From contig NC_057809.1 in assembly GCF_018294505.1 (NCBI RefSeq), forward strand, positions 418,985,485 through 419,049,484: a stretch of 64,000 bases of DNA. Direction: 5' to 3'. Made by a program: the position numbers and the translations under genes. How positions within the stretch are numbered: the stretch's first letter is position 1; every line of letters starts with the position of its first letter. The DNA comes from Triticum aestivum (lineage: Eukaryota; Streptophyta; Magnoliopsida; Poales; Poaceae). Under the pieces are notes generated by a model. The model was not told where the DNA came from. It saw only the letters and a program-made list of their open reading frames with translations, and ran no database searches. Below, in pieces: positions 51,479 through 62,199 of this stretch.

Positions 51479-52252
51479 TCAGACCGATCCGTAGTAGTCC
51501 TCGTAGAAGTCACCTCCATAGCCTGGAAGCTCAACATGATCATCCGGAAACAGACGGTCTCGCGGAGCTTGTGGACCATAGGGGCTAGGATGAGGCCTTG
51601 GACCAACAAACGGTGGCCTGCGGGGACCGCGAGGTGGGGTGATGCCTCCTACATCACGCCAAACCATCACGTCTGGCAGAGCAGATCTCACAGGATAGAG
51701 ATCGCGCATATCTGAATATCCAGCTTGCACCGCCGGTGCGAACCGAGTCAAAGTGGCCCAGTGGTCAGCACGGGTATTGAAGAGCTCTAACCTCAAGGCC
51801 CGATTTTCACGGTCCTTATCCTCGAGCATCTCAGCAGTGGTGCGAGTCCGTGATTCCTCCTGAGTGGAGTCAGCATAAATAGCCTGGAGATACCCTTGTG
51901 CTCCCGGAAGTGATCCTGGCATATACCGGAAATCAGAGTCCCGAAATAGACCAGATCTGACTCGCATAATGGTCATCATAGAGTAGGCGGCGTCCTGCAC
52001 ATCCATCTCAATAGTAACCCCGAGTCCATAGGAGCAGTGAAGAGGCTCGGTGGATCCAGGATAAGATGGAAATATCCTGACAGTGCAGAGATACTGGCTT
52101 TGATTAAAATCTCGGAATTGCTCTTCGACCGTGTACTCAGGATACCAGCGGTATCCAGCCTCAGTCATTACCCTGACCAACTTGGCAGTATGGCCGGGTA
52201 CATCTAGGCATCGAGTCAGGCGAACCACTTGATTAAGGTCGCGAGTGGCCAT
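51479..52252 (-). CDS. Additional ORF upstream of gag in element 3, function unknown
   Basis: The open frame gives 257 aa from ATG 52252 (MATRDLNQVVRL), or 261 aa from 52264, in the sense direction of the element, between the primer site and gag, with a 343-bp gap to gag. I do not recognise a domain. Visible features: an N-terminal half with an aromatic-rich segment (YRWYPEYTVEEQF), GLGVTIEMDVQDAAYSMMTI, a probable short coiled coil around residues 130-165 (EMLEDKDRENRALRLELF), a Pro-rich stretch (PPRGPRRPPFVGPRPHPSP) and an acidic Tyr-rich end (GDFYEDYYGSV). No stops interrupt it, and its codon pattern and composition look coding rather than GC noise. I infer a conserved accessory protein of this family, without a role. 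Confidence 0.7.
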   Translation of the reverse strand: MATRDLNQVVRLTRCLDVPGHTAKLVRVMTEAGYRWYPEYTVEEQFRDFNQSQYLCTVRIFPSYPGSTEPLHCSYGLGVTIEMDVQDAAYSMMTIMRVRSGLFRDSDFRYMPGSLPGAQGYLQAIYADSTQEESRTRTTAEMLEDKDRENRALRLELFNTRADHWATLTRFAPAVQAGYSDMRDLYPVRSALPDVMVWRDVGGITPPRGPRRPPFVGPRPHPSPYGPQAPRDRLFPDDHVELPGYGGDFYEDYYGSV

Positions 52253-52679
52253 CTGAAAGCACAATCATAATGCAAAGGCATTAGAATTTCTAACAAAATT
52301 TCGGCAGCATAACAGCTGTAAATGCTCAAAAAGGATTTTGAGACATTTGACAAAGGATTTCGTACACACTTAACATCATCACCTCAAAGTTCTGAAACCA
52401 TTCTAACAACATAATGTGGTAGTAGATCTGAACTAGGCTTGTATCCATCAAACTTATAAGGTACTACTGATTAGTAACACGTGATCCTGATAGAGAGAAC
52501 AGATCCTAATTCCTTAACCCCCGGTGGAAGAATGGACTGACTCAGATCAGAAAGTCATAAGGTATAAGGAGTAAAAAGAGCCTTACGTTCCATCCCACAA
52601 ACAATTCCCCTACATATAACTAAAGAATTTCTAGACTCAACATCGACCAGTTTGGCTTGGAGAACCTACAGGCAGTCCG

Positions 52680-52691
52680 GCTCTGATGCCA
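52680..52691 (-). other. Primer-binding site of element 3, tRNA-Met type
   Basis: The minus strand reads TGGCATCAGAGC four bases after the 5' LTR. It matches the initiator-Met primer site with one T-to-C change. Confidence 0.8.
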
Positions 52692-52695
52692 ACGC

Positions 52696-55600
52696 TGTCA
52701 GGACCCCGACTCGATGTCACATCGATCTAGCTGGTAACACCTCATATCACTTTGCGGCCTCACGCACGGTATCCCCACGGGTGTCGTCTTACCTTTTGCC
52801 GGGACCGTTTGCGCCTTTTGTCTCACGTATATGATAGTGTCGCTAGCATCCATATGATAAGGAGCCCGGGCTGACATGACTAGTCGTAGACCCAAAGTGG
52901 CACAGACTTACAGGGACAGGCATCCATGACCCAGCTTCGAACGTGTCGGTCATCAGCAAGTGGGTCCGGGCTGTAGCACTGGGCTAGCAGGACTCCGGTA
53001 AACCGGGCTGTAGCGGGCTAACAGGACTCCGGTACTCAAAGCGTGACATTTCCCCGAAGGGACAGACACAGGAACGAAGAAGGACACATGCCGGCCAGCC
53101 TAAGTGTTCCAGAGCAGTAGCAAGCTACCATGGCTCAGCGGTAACACTAGGAGACATTTCCCGGTAAGAGAGGCTACTAAAGATAAACAACTAGATAGTC
53201 AGATCCCACACATACCAAGCATTTCAATCATACACACAATATGCTCGATATGTGCAAATACAACGAAGCATCACAACATGACTCTATGACACAAGTACTT
53301 TATTTAAGGCTCAGGGAGCCATACATAACATACACAAAGGTACGGGTCTCACAACCCATCATACAAGTCATACAGTCATACAAACCAGCAGCGGAAGTAC
53401 ATTGTCTGAGTACAGACAACTAGTAAAATAAAAGAGGCTTGGAAAGCCTAGCTATACTACGTGGTCCATCACAAGTTCAGGGTCACCACCTGGGTCTTTA
53501 GCCTACTCGTTGATGTCAACGTCTACATAGAACCCATCAGAAGGGGTTGCAGCGTCTTTTGTAAAAATGTAGATTATAGCAACATGAGTACAAAGGTACT
53601 CAGCAAGACTTACATCAGATCCTACATACATGCATAGTGTCAAGAAGGGTTGGTGGAGTTATTGCAGCAAGCCAGCTTTGACTCTTGGCTAGGCTATCCT
53701 ACGATACCCCAACTTGAAATGTTTTGCGCACACGAGTCCACTACTCACCACTTCAATACCCTACCGAGGATCCACCTCCGTCTTCCTACGGAAGAGCCAT
53801 CCTCGGCACTCACACTTATCTTGAGAATTTTAGTAGTTTCCATTTACTTGTCTATGAACTGTATAGGCAACCAAGTAGTCCTTTACCGCGGACGCGGCTA
53901 TTCGAATAGACCATGTTAACCCTGCAGGGGTGTACTTCTTCATACATGTTTCCACCACTTAGCGTCTGCACACGACATGTGCTCGGCAGACTTCAAACGA
54001 AAGCCGACGTGGGTGTAGACCACGACCTACCTAAACACTTAAGCCTCTAGTCCAGGTTTATCGCCTATTTAGGTTCCATCCGCAGGGAGTCCGGCCGAGG
54101 TTTCCCATACGGCCCCGAACGATGTGAACAGGGTTCCCGAGATACCTAACGGGTATTCGGTACACCGTGCCACGTACCTACCGCATCACAGCCCACCCCT
54201 ACGGTCAGCGCTGTCCACGGCCTCCAGTAGGCTACAAACACCAGAAACTACTTGCAACTCCTGGACAGAGAGCTAGGGTGAATAAGAAGTCGAGCGGGGT
54301 CATATTTCAGGGCCCAATGCATGGTAGTAGCTGTGTCTTAAATCACATATACAGATATCAGTGCTTAAGGTCGGCTTCAATGAAACAACCCACCATGTAC
54401 TCCTACATGGCCTCTCATCGATACCTTTACCAAATCGTGTTCACCACACCACTCTCATTACCGACATAATCATTTCACTCTAGCCCATCACCCAGATGAA
54501 CCAGACCTAACACGACTCTAAGCATAGCAGGCATAGCAAGGTAGGAACAACACATACATATGGCTCAATCAACTCCTACACATGCTAGTGGGTTTCATCT
54601 AGTTACTGTGGCAATGACAGGTCATGCAGAGGAAATGGGTTCAACTACCGTAGCACACAGCAGTTTGAATCGCGTTGTCTTAATGCAGTAAAAGAGAGCA
54701 GGAGCGAGAACATGGGATTGTATCGATATGATCAAATGGTTGGTTGCTTGCCTGATGGTTCGATGCACTGATATGGTTCTTCGTTAGGGTAATCACGGTA
54801 CTCCTCGGGGGCAGAACCTGTCGCAAAGGACATCGATACTCAAGCATCACCAAACAATGTGCAACAATATGATGCATGCATGAAACATGGCAATATGAGT
54901 GTGTTGGGCTAATGCAACTAAAACCAGAAGGGTTTGAACAAATTTGAATCAAAGATTCAAATTTCAAACTCCAAACATGGCCTTTTAAAGTCCTTTTCCT
55001 TGTTCTGCTTAAAACATCAATTTAACTTGTTTGATCATGCATGAAAATAGTACAGATGGATAGATTGGATTTTTCTGATCATTTTTCATATATAATTTGT
55101 CCAATTTGGAGTTACAGAATAAAAGTTATGAATTTTTGAAGTTTAAATAATATTCTGGAATATCCTGATTTAATTTAAATCCAGAAAATCAATTACTGCG
55201 TCAGCCTGACGTCAGTGTGACGTCAGCAGGTCAACGGAACAGGTCTGGGTCAAACCTGACAGTGGGTCCCGCATGTCAGGGTGATTATTTTAATTAAAAT
55301 TTAATTAAAACTAATCCTGTTTAATTAACAGGGCTGGGCCCCACCTGTCATTGACTCAGGGGAGTCAACCAGGGCCCACCCGTGGTCAAAGTCAAAGTCG
55401 GCTGCCGGCGTTTAGCCGCCGGCGAGCCCGACGCGGCGGTGGAAGTGGTTTTGGCCATTTCGGCCACCAAATGGACCGCGGAGACCACCGGAGTGGAGCT
55501 GAGGACAACCCGCAGCTATTGGCGGAGTCCGTTGGGGTCGGGGTGGCCGGAGTCGACGCCGGCGACGACTTTGGCGGCCACCGGGGTTCGGTCGAGGATG

Positions 55601-56759
55601 AACTTGGCGCTAGAGGGGTCGGTGAGGCTCGTGGAGTGGCTAGCTAGGTGCTGTGGGACTCGGTGAGCAAGATGGACACCATCTTGTGGCCGGAGTGTGG
55701 CCGGAAACACGTCGGCGACGAGGTCCGCGACGGCGCGTGCGGGTGAGCTTGGTGCGCTCGCTGTGGTGCTCGAGAGAGAGAAAGAGAGGATGGGGAAGTT
55801 AGCCCAGCTCACTGTGGTCTTGACGGAGAGGACGGCGTGGTCGGGGACGAGCTGCTGCGGCGGCGACGGCGAAGGGGATCTCCGGCGATGGCGGTTCGGG
55901 CGAGGTTGGTGCGGCGGCTTCGAGGCACGCGAGCGCTCGGGGCTCGGCTAGCTCGAAGGAGTAGAGGGCGGCGGAGCTTCTGGACAGGGTGGCGCGGCGT
56001 GGAGACGACGGGGAGCACGGCTACGACGGTGGTGCGGCGACGGTGGCGTCGGCCATGGCGTGGGAGCGCGAGGGAGAGGAGCTGGGGGCGAATGGAGGTG
56101 TCCAGGAGGGTCGGGGCGCGACGTGGAGCTCGTCCAGGCCATCAGGGCGGCGAGAGGGGGAGGCCGGGCGGCGTGCAGCTGCGTGGCGAGCTGCGGTGCC
56201 GCCGCCGAGCACCTTGGCTGCCTGCCTGGCAAGCCAAGCAGCTCGCTGGAGCGGTGGCCGGGCTGGGCCGGCCAGGTGGGCTGGCTGGTGGGCCTGCGGT
56301 GGCGCCAGGTAGGTTTTCCCCTTTTTTTTTGTTTCTGTTTTTATTTAATATATCTGCAACTTTGTTGAATTAAATAAAATACCTAGGCAACTTCAAAAAT
56401 CACCAAACTATTCCTGGCCCATAGTTGGATTAATTCCAACATGAAACATTTTAGTTTGGAGATATTTGAGCATTTAAATATTTTATATTATTTTAGATGC
56501 CCAAATTCAAATATTTATGATTTAATTCAAAAACCCTAGGATGGCCTAGGAAAATGTGCACCACTTTTGGCAGAGGCTCTGAACCAAGGCAAAAATGATG
56601 GGCATTTTAGAAGGGCATTTCAGGTTCATTGAAAAATTATTTTAGTAACCCTAGTTGGTTTCAGAGGGGACTGGGGGTTCTGTCATCCCCATTTCAAGTT
56701 TCTGATGAAAGAGTAAACATGATGCAACACTCTAATGCATGACTAGCTAGGGTGTGACA
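52696..56759 (-). repeat. 5' LTR of element 3 (right copy)
   Basis: This partner of 42614-46676 is 4064 bp, with one more T in a T-run near 56330 and about 14 substitutions. On the minus strand it begins TGTCACACCCTAGC and is followed by the primer site. Confidence 0.95.
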
Positions 56760-56764
56760 GGTTT
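56760..56764. other. Target-site duplication of element 3 (right)
   Basis: GGTTT, identical to 42609-42613. Confidence 0.95.
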
Positions 56765-57560
56765 CCTTGTTTCCTTTTGCTTTTTTTTGTTTCTTTGTCA
56801 GTTTTCATCGGATTTTTTTACACATGTTTACTTTTTCTCGGTAAACAATGTACATTTTTAGTGCACGCCTGAAACAATTTTTTGATACAAGTTGGACATT
56901 ATTTAAATACATAATGTACATTTTCGAAAAAAATATGTTTTGAAAACTTTATTGAATACATGGCAACCTTTTCTAAATACACATTGCTCATTTTAATGGA
57001 ATAACCATTTTTCTAAACTACTTGAAACATTTTTTAAATTGCATAATTTTTTACAAAAAAAATTTATGAACGTTGTATAAACATTTTATTTAATGATGTG
57101 CACATTTTCTACATTCAATAACCATTTTTTCAAAAATATCAAGATCATTTTTTCTGAAATGTGTGAACATTTCTTAAATTGTATGAAACATTTTTTTCTG
57201 AATTATGCAAACATTTGTTTTACAACAGAAAAACAACAGAAACTTTTTATGTCAAAAACACTTTTTTGAAATGTGTGAACATTTTTTAATGTATTTTTTT
57301 AATTCCATCGATATATTTTAAAAGTTGTGTGGACAGTTTTTGACACAGTATAAACATTCTTTCAACACTGCATAAACAATTTCAATACAAATACTTATAT
57401 GTTAGGACATTTCGAAATGGAAAACGCTTGGCATAGACCCGCGAATCGCACGCGAGCATCCGCCGACTCATCCGTACGACGCGTGTCCTGCCCAAGCGGT
57501 TCCCTTTTTTCTTTCTTTCGGTCTACGTCCCCCTGCTTGTTGCTCACTGTCGGCTACTAT
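56765..57560. repeat. AT-rich degenerate repeats, right half of the split host unit
   Basis: Motifs such as TGTGAACATTTTTT and AAACATTTTTTAAAT recur irregularly. This is the continuation of the T-rich DNA left of element 3 (42470-42613). No gene is seen. The pattern is typical of the non-coding parts of large grass DNA transposons. Confidence 0.5.
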
Positions 57561-57564
57561 GAGT

Positions 57565-57750
57565 TTCTGCAGCAAGTCCTGTTGCAAAAACTGCAACAAG
57601 ACCTCTGTTGCAGAAAAAATAATTTTGTAACGAGACCTTTGTTGCAAAAAAAATTATAACAAGACCTTTGTTACAAAAAGTATCTTGCAAAAATTTCTGC
57701 AATAGGACCTATGTTGCAGAAATTTTCTGCAACATGACATGTGTTGCAAT
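57565..57750. repeat. Degenerate TTGTTGCAAAAA / CAACAAGACCT repeats
   Basis: Five or six imperfect units of about 35 bases, each with a GACCT.TGTTGCA core preceded by CAACA or TAACA, follow one another. Each unit contains a short TGCAAC/GTTGCA inverted pair. No ORF of interest is present. Confidence 0.6.
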
Positions 57751-59043
57751 GATAAAAGGTGATGCTCGATCGCTCAATGCAGCAAATTCGACGGCTCGCG
57801 AGACGGCGGATCTTTTAAGATCTGCCGGCCGATGCTTAGCACCGCCCTTTCAAAATATAAAAAAGTTTAAATGTACAAGAAAAATATATTAAAACAAACG
57901 AAAGATCGAAAGGAAGCGAGGGAGAAAGCTACGTTTCTTGGGCCTGCCAATTTAGTACGGCGCCATAGGCGAGCTGGACTTACAGCTCGCAAAAAAAAAC
58001 CGCGGCCCTTGGCCCAGGGTAGCGAGAGGTAGGGGGAAGGCAAGCGCGAGATGGGCGGATCCAGGCGCGCGCGCGTCCACAGCCTCGTTTATTTATTTAT
58101 TTTGTTTTCTTTCTTTTTACTTTTGTTTATATTATAAATATTTTAAGTATATATTACATAAAAACTTTACATAAAACATTTAGAAAATGTTAATCAAGCA
58201 TTTAAAAAAATGTTAAATATGTATAAAAAAATGTTTCTCGTGTATATGGAGAATCTCAAGCAAACCTCTAATGGCAAGTTCTAGTCAAGCGGATTAAAGC
58301 ATTCTTAGTCTGCTTGGAACTTATGAAAAGTTTATTGAACATAGGAAATAATTTCAAGGAATATCTTGAAGCGCACTGGATTTTTTTTAATGTACGTGTG
58401 TCCTAACAAGCCTAGTATAGTTGTCAATTGCATTAGCCTTGCTAGTTGCAACAAGTAATGGGTAGAGACTAATAGATAAAATATTTTCGTATTTTAGAAT
58501 AAATAATAACCAAAAGTAAAGAACAAATAAAAGATGTTTTGGCTTATGGTGGAAACTGGACCAGGGTTCTTATGTTTAATAGTAGCATCTCCCATAAACA
58601 CGATAATACAAAATAATAAACATTAGCCTATGAAATTGTGCAATTCACACTATCATGGCATGATAAACATGGTTTGAGATCGAACTGTATAGGCGTTATG
58701 TTCATAAATCCACTAGATCAACACATACTAAACTTAATGGTACTACTCCACTCAAAGTCATCAAAGACCCATGTATACGGATACAAAACCCTTACCAAAT
58801 GACCAAAATGCGAGATCGGCCGGTGAGTCAACATAGCAGGTGGAAACTCCCTTTCCTCAGCGCGTCAAACACCTTCACTGTCCGCCAAAATGCTTCTTGC
58901 ATGCCTCCGCGCAAACACGTTGTCGTCATTCATCTCTGGAGCGCGGTAATCAACTCGATCAAACAGTACGCTACACTACAATGTCGTCCCTCTGTCACGT
59001 CGCGCCACCTTGATATCCTTGGCACCGTTCTTTTGGAGAGTGC
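57751..59043. other. Intergenic or TE-internal DNA, no gene recognised
   Basis: A GC-rich patch (57940-58080, with GCGCGCGCG) is followed by AT-rich sequence containing ATGTT-rich degenerate repeats (58130-58250) and then ordinary-looking DNA up to the right inverted-repeat arm. The 102-codon frame at 58799-59107 runs into the arm and shows no family features. Confidence 0.4.
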
Positions 59044-59314
59044 GACTATCAATTCTCTCCCATGGCACATATGCATTTATATTGAGACATCGTGCGAGTT
59101 CGAATAGCGTTGGATGTCTAATTCGTTTTCGCTATTAATTTCACTGCTATGCTGAAATAACAACTTGCCATAGTTTTGCGCTCAATCTGTTTAAAGAAAA
59201 TAAATAACCATAGTTTTGCATTTAATCGTTTTGTTGAGATGGCTTACCATAATTGTGCATTCAACCTGGTTAATTGTTGTTTGGTGAAACAGCTTGCCAT
59301 AGTTTCATACTGAA
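59044..59314 (-). repeat. Right arm of the 271-bp inverted repeat
   Basis: The arm runs from GACTATCAATTCTCTCCC to TTTCATACTGAA and is the reverse complement of 41188-41458 with one mismatch. The flanks just outside the two arms (GTAACAAA-like at 41180-41187, AAGGTGAA at 59315-59322) do not match, so no target duplication is visible. Confidence 0.9.
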
Positions 59315-59913
59315 AAGGTGAAAGAAGAAAGTGTAGAAAAGATGTATATTATCACATCAAGCTTTGTGGCGCGGTGGTTGTTGAGTCGTCTCACGTATTG
59401 TTAGGTCGGGGGTTCGATTCTCTGTCGAGAGCGGTCTCTTTTGCGCTATAAAAACCTATAGCGGACGTTGTGATGGGCCGGCCCGTTAGTAGCGAACGAA
59501 GAGAGGGGGTGTGCGCCCGATTATGGAAATAGCTGTATCGGGCGCAACGGACGCCGAATAGGATTTGGCCTACATGTGCTCTACAAGCCTAGCATTGATG
59601 GGCCCGAAATCGAGTGGGGGCATTTTCCCCAATCGGTTATAGGTTGATCCGCCCCTTTAGAAGCCACTTTGTGCAAAAAAAATCCCCTCGAAAAGAAAAG
59701 TTAGTGACAATAAGTTCCCTCAGGTATTATGTTGTTTTTTCCTATTCTCTTCCCTTATTTTTCTTAGAAAAAGACACTAATTTTTTTAAAGAACTCTCAT
59801 GTGGTCTAGTGGTAGACAACTTAGTTGAAGCTGTCACTGACCCGGGTTTAAGGACTCATTCTCCTGTAAGAATTCAGACAAGGGGGCTTCTTTCTCTCTG
59901 TTCTCATTCTTTT
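59315..59913. other. Intergenic DNA with two tRNA-like promoter patterns
   Basis: Near 59368-59425 a box-A-like TGGCGCGGTGGTTG is followed about 30 bases later by a box-B-like GGGTTCGATTC. A second, weaker pair is TGGTCTAGTGGTAGA (59796-59810) and GGGTTTAAGGACTC. Both could be heads of tRNA-derived SINEs. No acceptor stem pairs, so they are not tRNA genes. Confidence 0.3.
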
Positions 59914-60165
59914 TACAGTACAAACAAAGATGCTCACATGCACTACATACATATACACTTATCCATATGAAATACACACCTTATCTCTATAAGTACACCT
60001 GAGAGACTGAGCTGGCATCGTCACCACAAACGCCTCATTGTCTACAAAAACGTCATCTCTCACTAAACGAATGTTGCCAGAAATAAAATAAATCTAAAAA
60101 ATGCGATCACCAATTTCAAATCTAGGACTTAAACCCTGATGAGCTGGTTCCACAATAGAAAAGCT
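59914..60165 (-). mobile_element. Possible tRNA-derived SINE (minus strand)
   Basis: On the minus strand GGAACCAGCTCATCAGGG and GGGTTTAAGTCCTA (box-B-like) are followed by an AT-rich body ending near GCATCTTTGTTTGTACTG. This is the arrangement I associate with grass SINEs of the Au type. No clear box A or target duplication was found. Confidence 0.3.
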
Positions 60166-60721
60166 AATAATCCGCTATGCTCAATTCACCATTTTTTATA
60201 TCTTCCTATACCAACATGGAGAGAACAGAGCGCTGCTCTATTAGTTAGCTTTGCTGGAGCGCAAGATGCCCACCCCGGTTTGAGTCTAGACTCTGCCGCG
60301 GGTGCTCAAATGTTTTCTTCTATAAAAATATGCCATCAATTGCTGAAATTTGAGATGGGCTTTAGACCCATATAGAAATTTCTGAAAATCTCTAAGGGTC
60401 CATGTGGATTTATTGGCACTAGGTGTAGTGGGAAGTTTAGTCCCACCCGGTTAGTGGAGAAGGAGTTGGACCTCTTTATAAGGGATTGTCTTCCACATGT
60501 TATTAGAGATTGAGAAGAGAAGAGGCCCTCACGCGCTCCTCCTCCGTCCGCCTCGCCGCGGGTTGCGGGATTGAGCCGAGCCGAGCTCACACCTACGCGC
60601 TTATTTTTGTCAGTCACTAACAGAGAGTTTCTGACAGCTGGGCCATGATCTGAGACGTCGGATCGTGGGCTGTCACGGACTCGGACGTGGGTCGAGCCCA
60701 CGTCTCTCACGCGGCTGCGCA

Positions 60722-60728
60722 TATATAA
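60722..60728 (+). promoter_or_regulatory. TATA box in the copia LTR
   Basis: TATATAA in a GC-rich context, about 270 bases before the gag ATG, is the likely core promoter of the element. Confidence 0.55.
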
Positions 60729-60990
60729 GTGCGCGGTGTCTCCCAACCCTAGCCGCCATGATCAGATCGCATCTGCTCACGCACACGCCCACCGTTGTTC
60801 TTTTGCTGCTACTGCTGCCGTTGACTCCATCCCGTCCGCCGCGCACACGGTCGACGGGAGAGCAGGTCTCCAAAACCCCGTCCCTCTGGTTCATGTACTG
60901 GAGAGGGACGAATAGGTTTTTGGGAAGCGACTACGCGACTACTCGTTGTTCGTCTACTTCCTATATGTCCGCGTCACCGGCGTCATCACC

Positions 60991-62158
60991 ATGTCCACCA
61001 ACGTTGAACGTGCCGCCGCCGAGAAGCTCGAGGCCGACAAGAAGGCCGCCAAGGACACCGCTGCTGCCGCCACCGCCGTGGCGGCTTCTGCCTGGCCTAC
61101 TGGAGGGTATAACGCGTTTATCCCGCTCATGTTCATTTTTGTATTAGCAGTACTAGCAGTATGTGTAGATTTGTCTACTGTTTGCTTAGTATGTGCATGT
61201 TTAGATCAGAGTCAGTACGTCGTCAATTCAGTCAATACCATGCTAGTGGTTTATTTATGGATTAAATTAGTCGAAAAATTGCCTATTTACACAGCAATCC
61301 AAAAACCTATTATGTGTAGGAATTTTTCGGCTAGTGGCTTTGCCGCTGCACGAAACCGGATAAGTTTACCGGTACGTATTGTAAGCGTCGGCGGACTAAG
61401 ACCACTTTATGGTTCACGGCTATGAATGTGTTCTGGATCACCGGTGTCTCCACGGGAACGATTGCTCCTGAACAGGAGAAGGCGTTCAAGGAGGCCACTG
61501 TTGTGTTTCTCGGAGCAGTTCTTAGCGTGATCGGAGATAAACTGGTCGATGCATATTTACATGTGCATGTCGCCAAGGACTTGTGGGAGGCACTCGAATC
61601 TAAGTTCGGGGCCGCCGATGCCGGGAGTGAGATGTATATTATAGAGCAGTTCCATGATTACAAGATGGTTGAAAATCGTCCTGTGCTGGAGCAAGCTCAT
61701 GAGATAATATGCCTTGTTAAGGAGCTCGAGCTTCTTAAGTGCGATTTACCGGGCAAAATTGTCGCGGGTTGCATAATCACTAAGCTCCCTAATTCCTGGA
61801 GGAACTTTGCCACCACTCTGAAACATCAGAGGCATGAATTCTCTGTGAAGGATGTCATTGGCCATCTGAGTGTTGAGCAGAATTCAAGGGCAAAGGACTC
61901 GCACGGAAAAGGGGTCGAAGGAACTTCTGTTGCCAACATGGTTAACCAGAGAAACCATAATTTCCACAAGCCCATGGGAAAGAACAGTGTCCAACACAAT
62001 ACTGACTCTAAAAAGAAGGGTAAGAAGACTTTCAAGAAGAACAAGAAGGATGAGGGACTGCTTTACTTGTGGTTCGTTTGAACACTGGGTAAACAAGTGC
62101 CCTAACAAGTACAAGAAGCCAGGACAGGACTCCAAGTCTGTCAACATGATTGTGGGCA
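60991..62158 (+). pseudogene. gag: Copia gag, broken
   Basis: ATG at 60991 gives MSTNVERAAAEKLEADKKAA, an Ala/Lys-rich N-terminus typical of grass copia gag. From about 61107 to 61340 the reading becomes hydrophobic and unlike gag, possibly an intron-like insert (GTATAACG ... TGTGTAG), although the simple splice does not restore the frame. Gag resumes in another frame with PDKFTGTY and TAMNVFWITGVSTG, and continues to KHQRHEFSVKDVIGHL (61350-62050). A frameshift near 62055 precedes the zinc knuckle CFTCGSFEHWVNKC (62059-62100). The copy cannot make a normal Gag. Confidence 0.8.
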
Positions 62159-62199
62159 ACAATGAGGATGGTGCATCTGGGTACGGTAATTTATTTACT

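Larger units (their letters stand above)
42614..56759 (-). mobile_element. Gypsy element 3 (chromovirus-like, 14.1 kb), young full-length copy
   Basis: The element is complete: LTRs 42614-46676 and 52696-56759, 5-bp target duplication GGTTT, primer site, polypurine tract, gag, protease, reverse transcriptase, RNase H and integrase with a chromodomain-like tail, in the order expected for a Ty3/gypsy chromovirus (Tekay/Del-like by LTR length, tRNA-Met primer and C-terminus). The two LTRs differ at about 14 substitutions and one T-run indel by eye (about 0.35 percent), so the insertion is recent. One TGA splits gag from pol. A further ORF lies between leader and gag. It was inserted into the inverted-repeat-bounded unit. 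Confidence 0.95.

Noticed and set aside
41188..59314. Firm Mutator-like (MULE) classification of the inverted repeat unit
   Set aside because: No matching 8-11 bp flanks and no transposase remnant were found, so only the inverted repeat is reported.
59366..59440. Possible tRNA gene
   Set aside because: Box A and B-like motifs exist, but no acceptor or anticodon stem could be paired; a SINE head is more likely.
60665..61147. 160-codon ORF in the copia LTR
   Set aside because: It starts upstream of the TATA box and lies in the LTR/leader in a frame different from the gag start at 60991; composition-driven.
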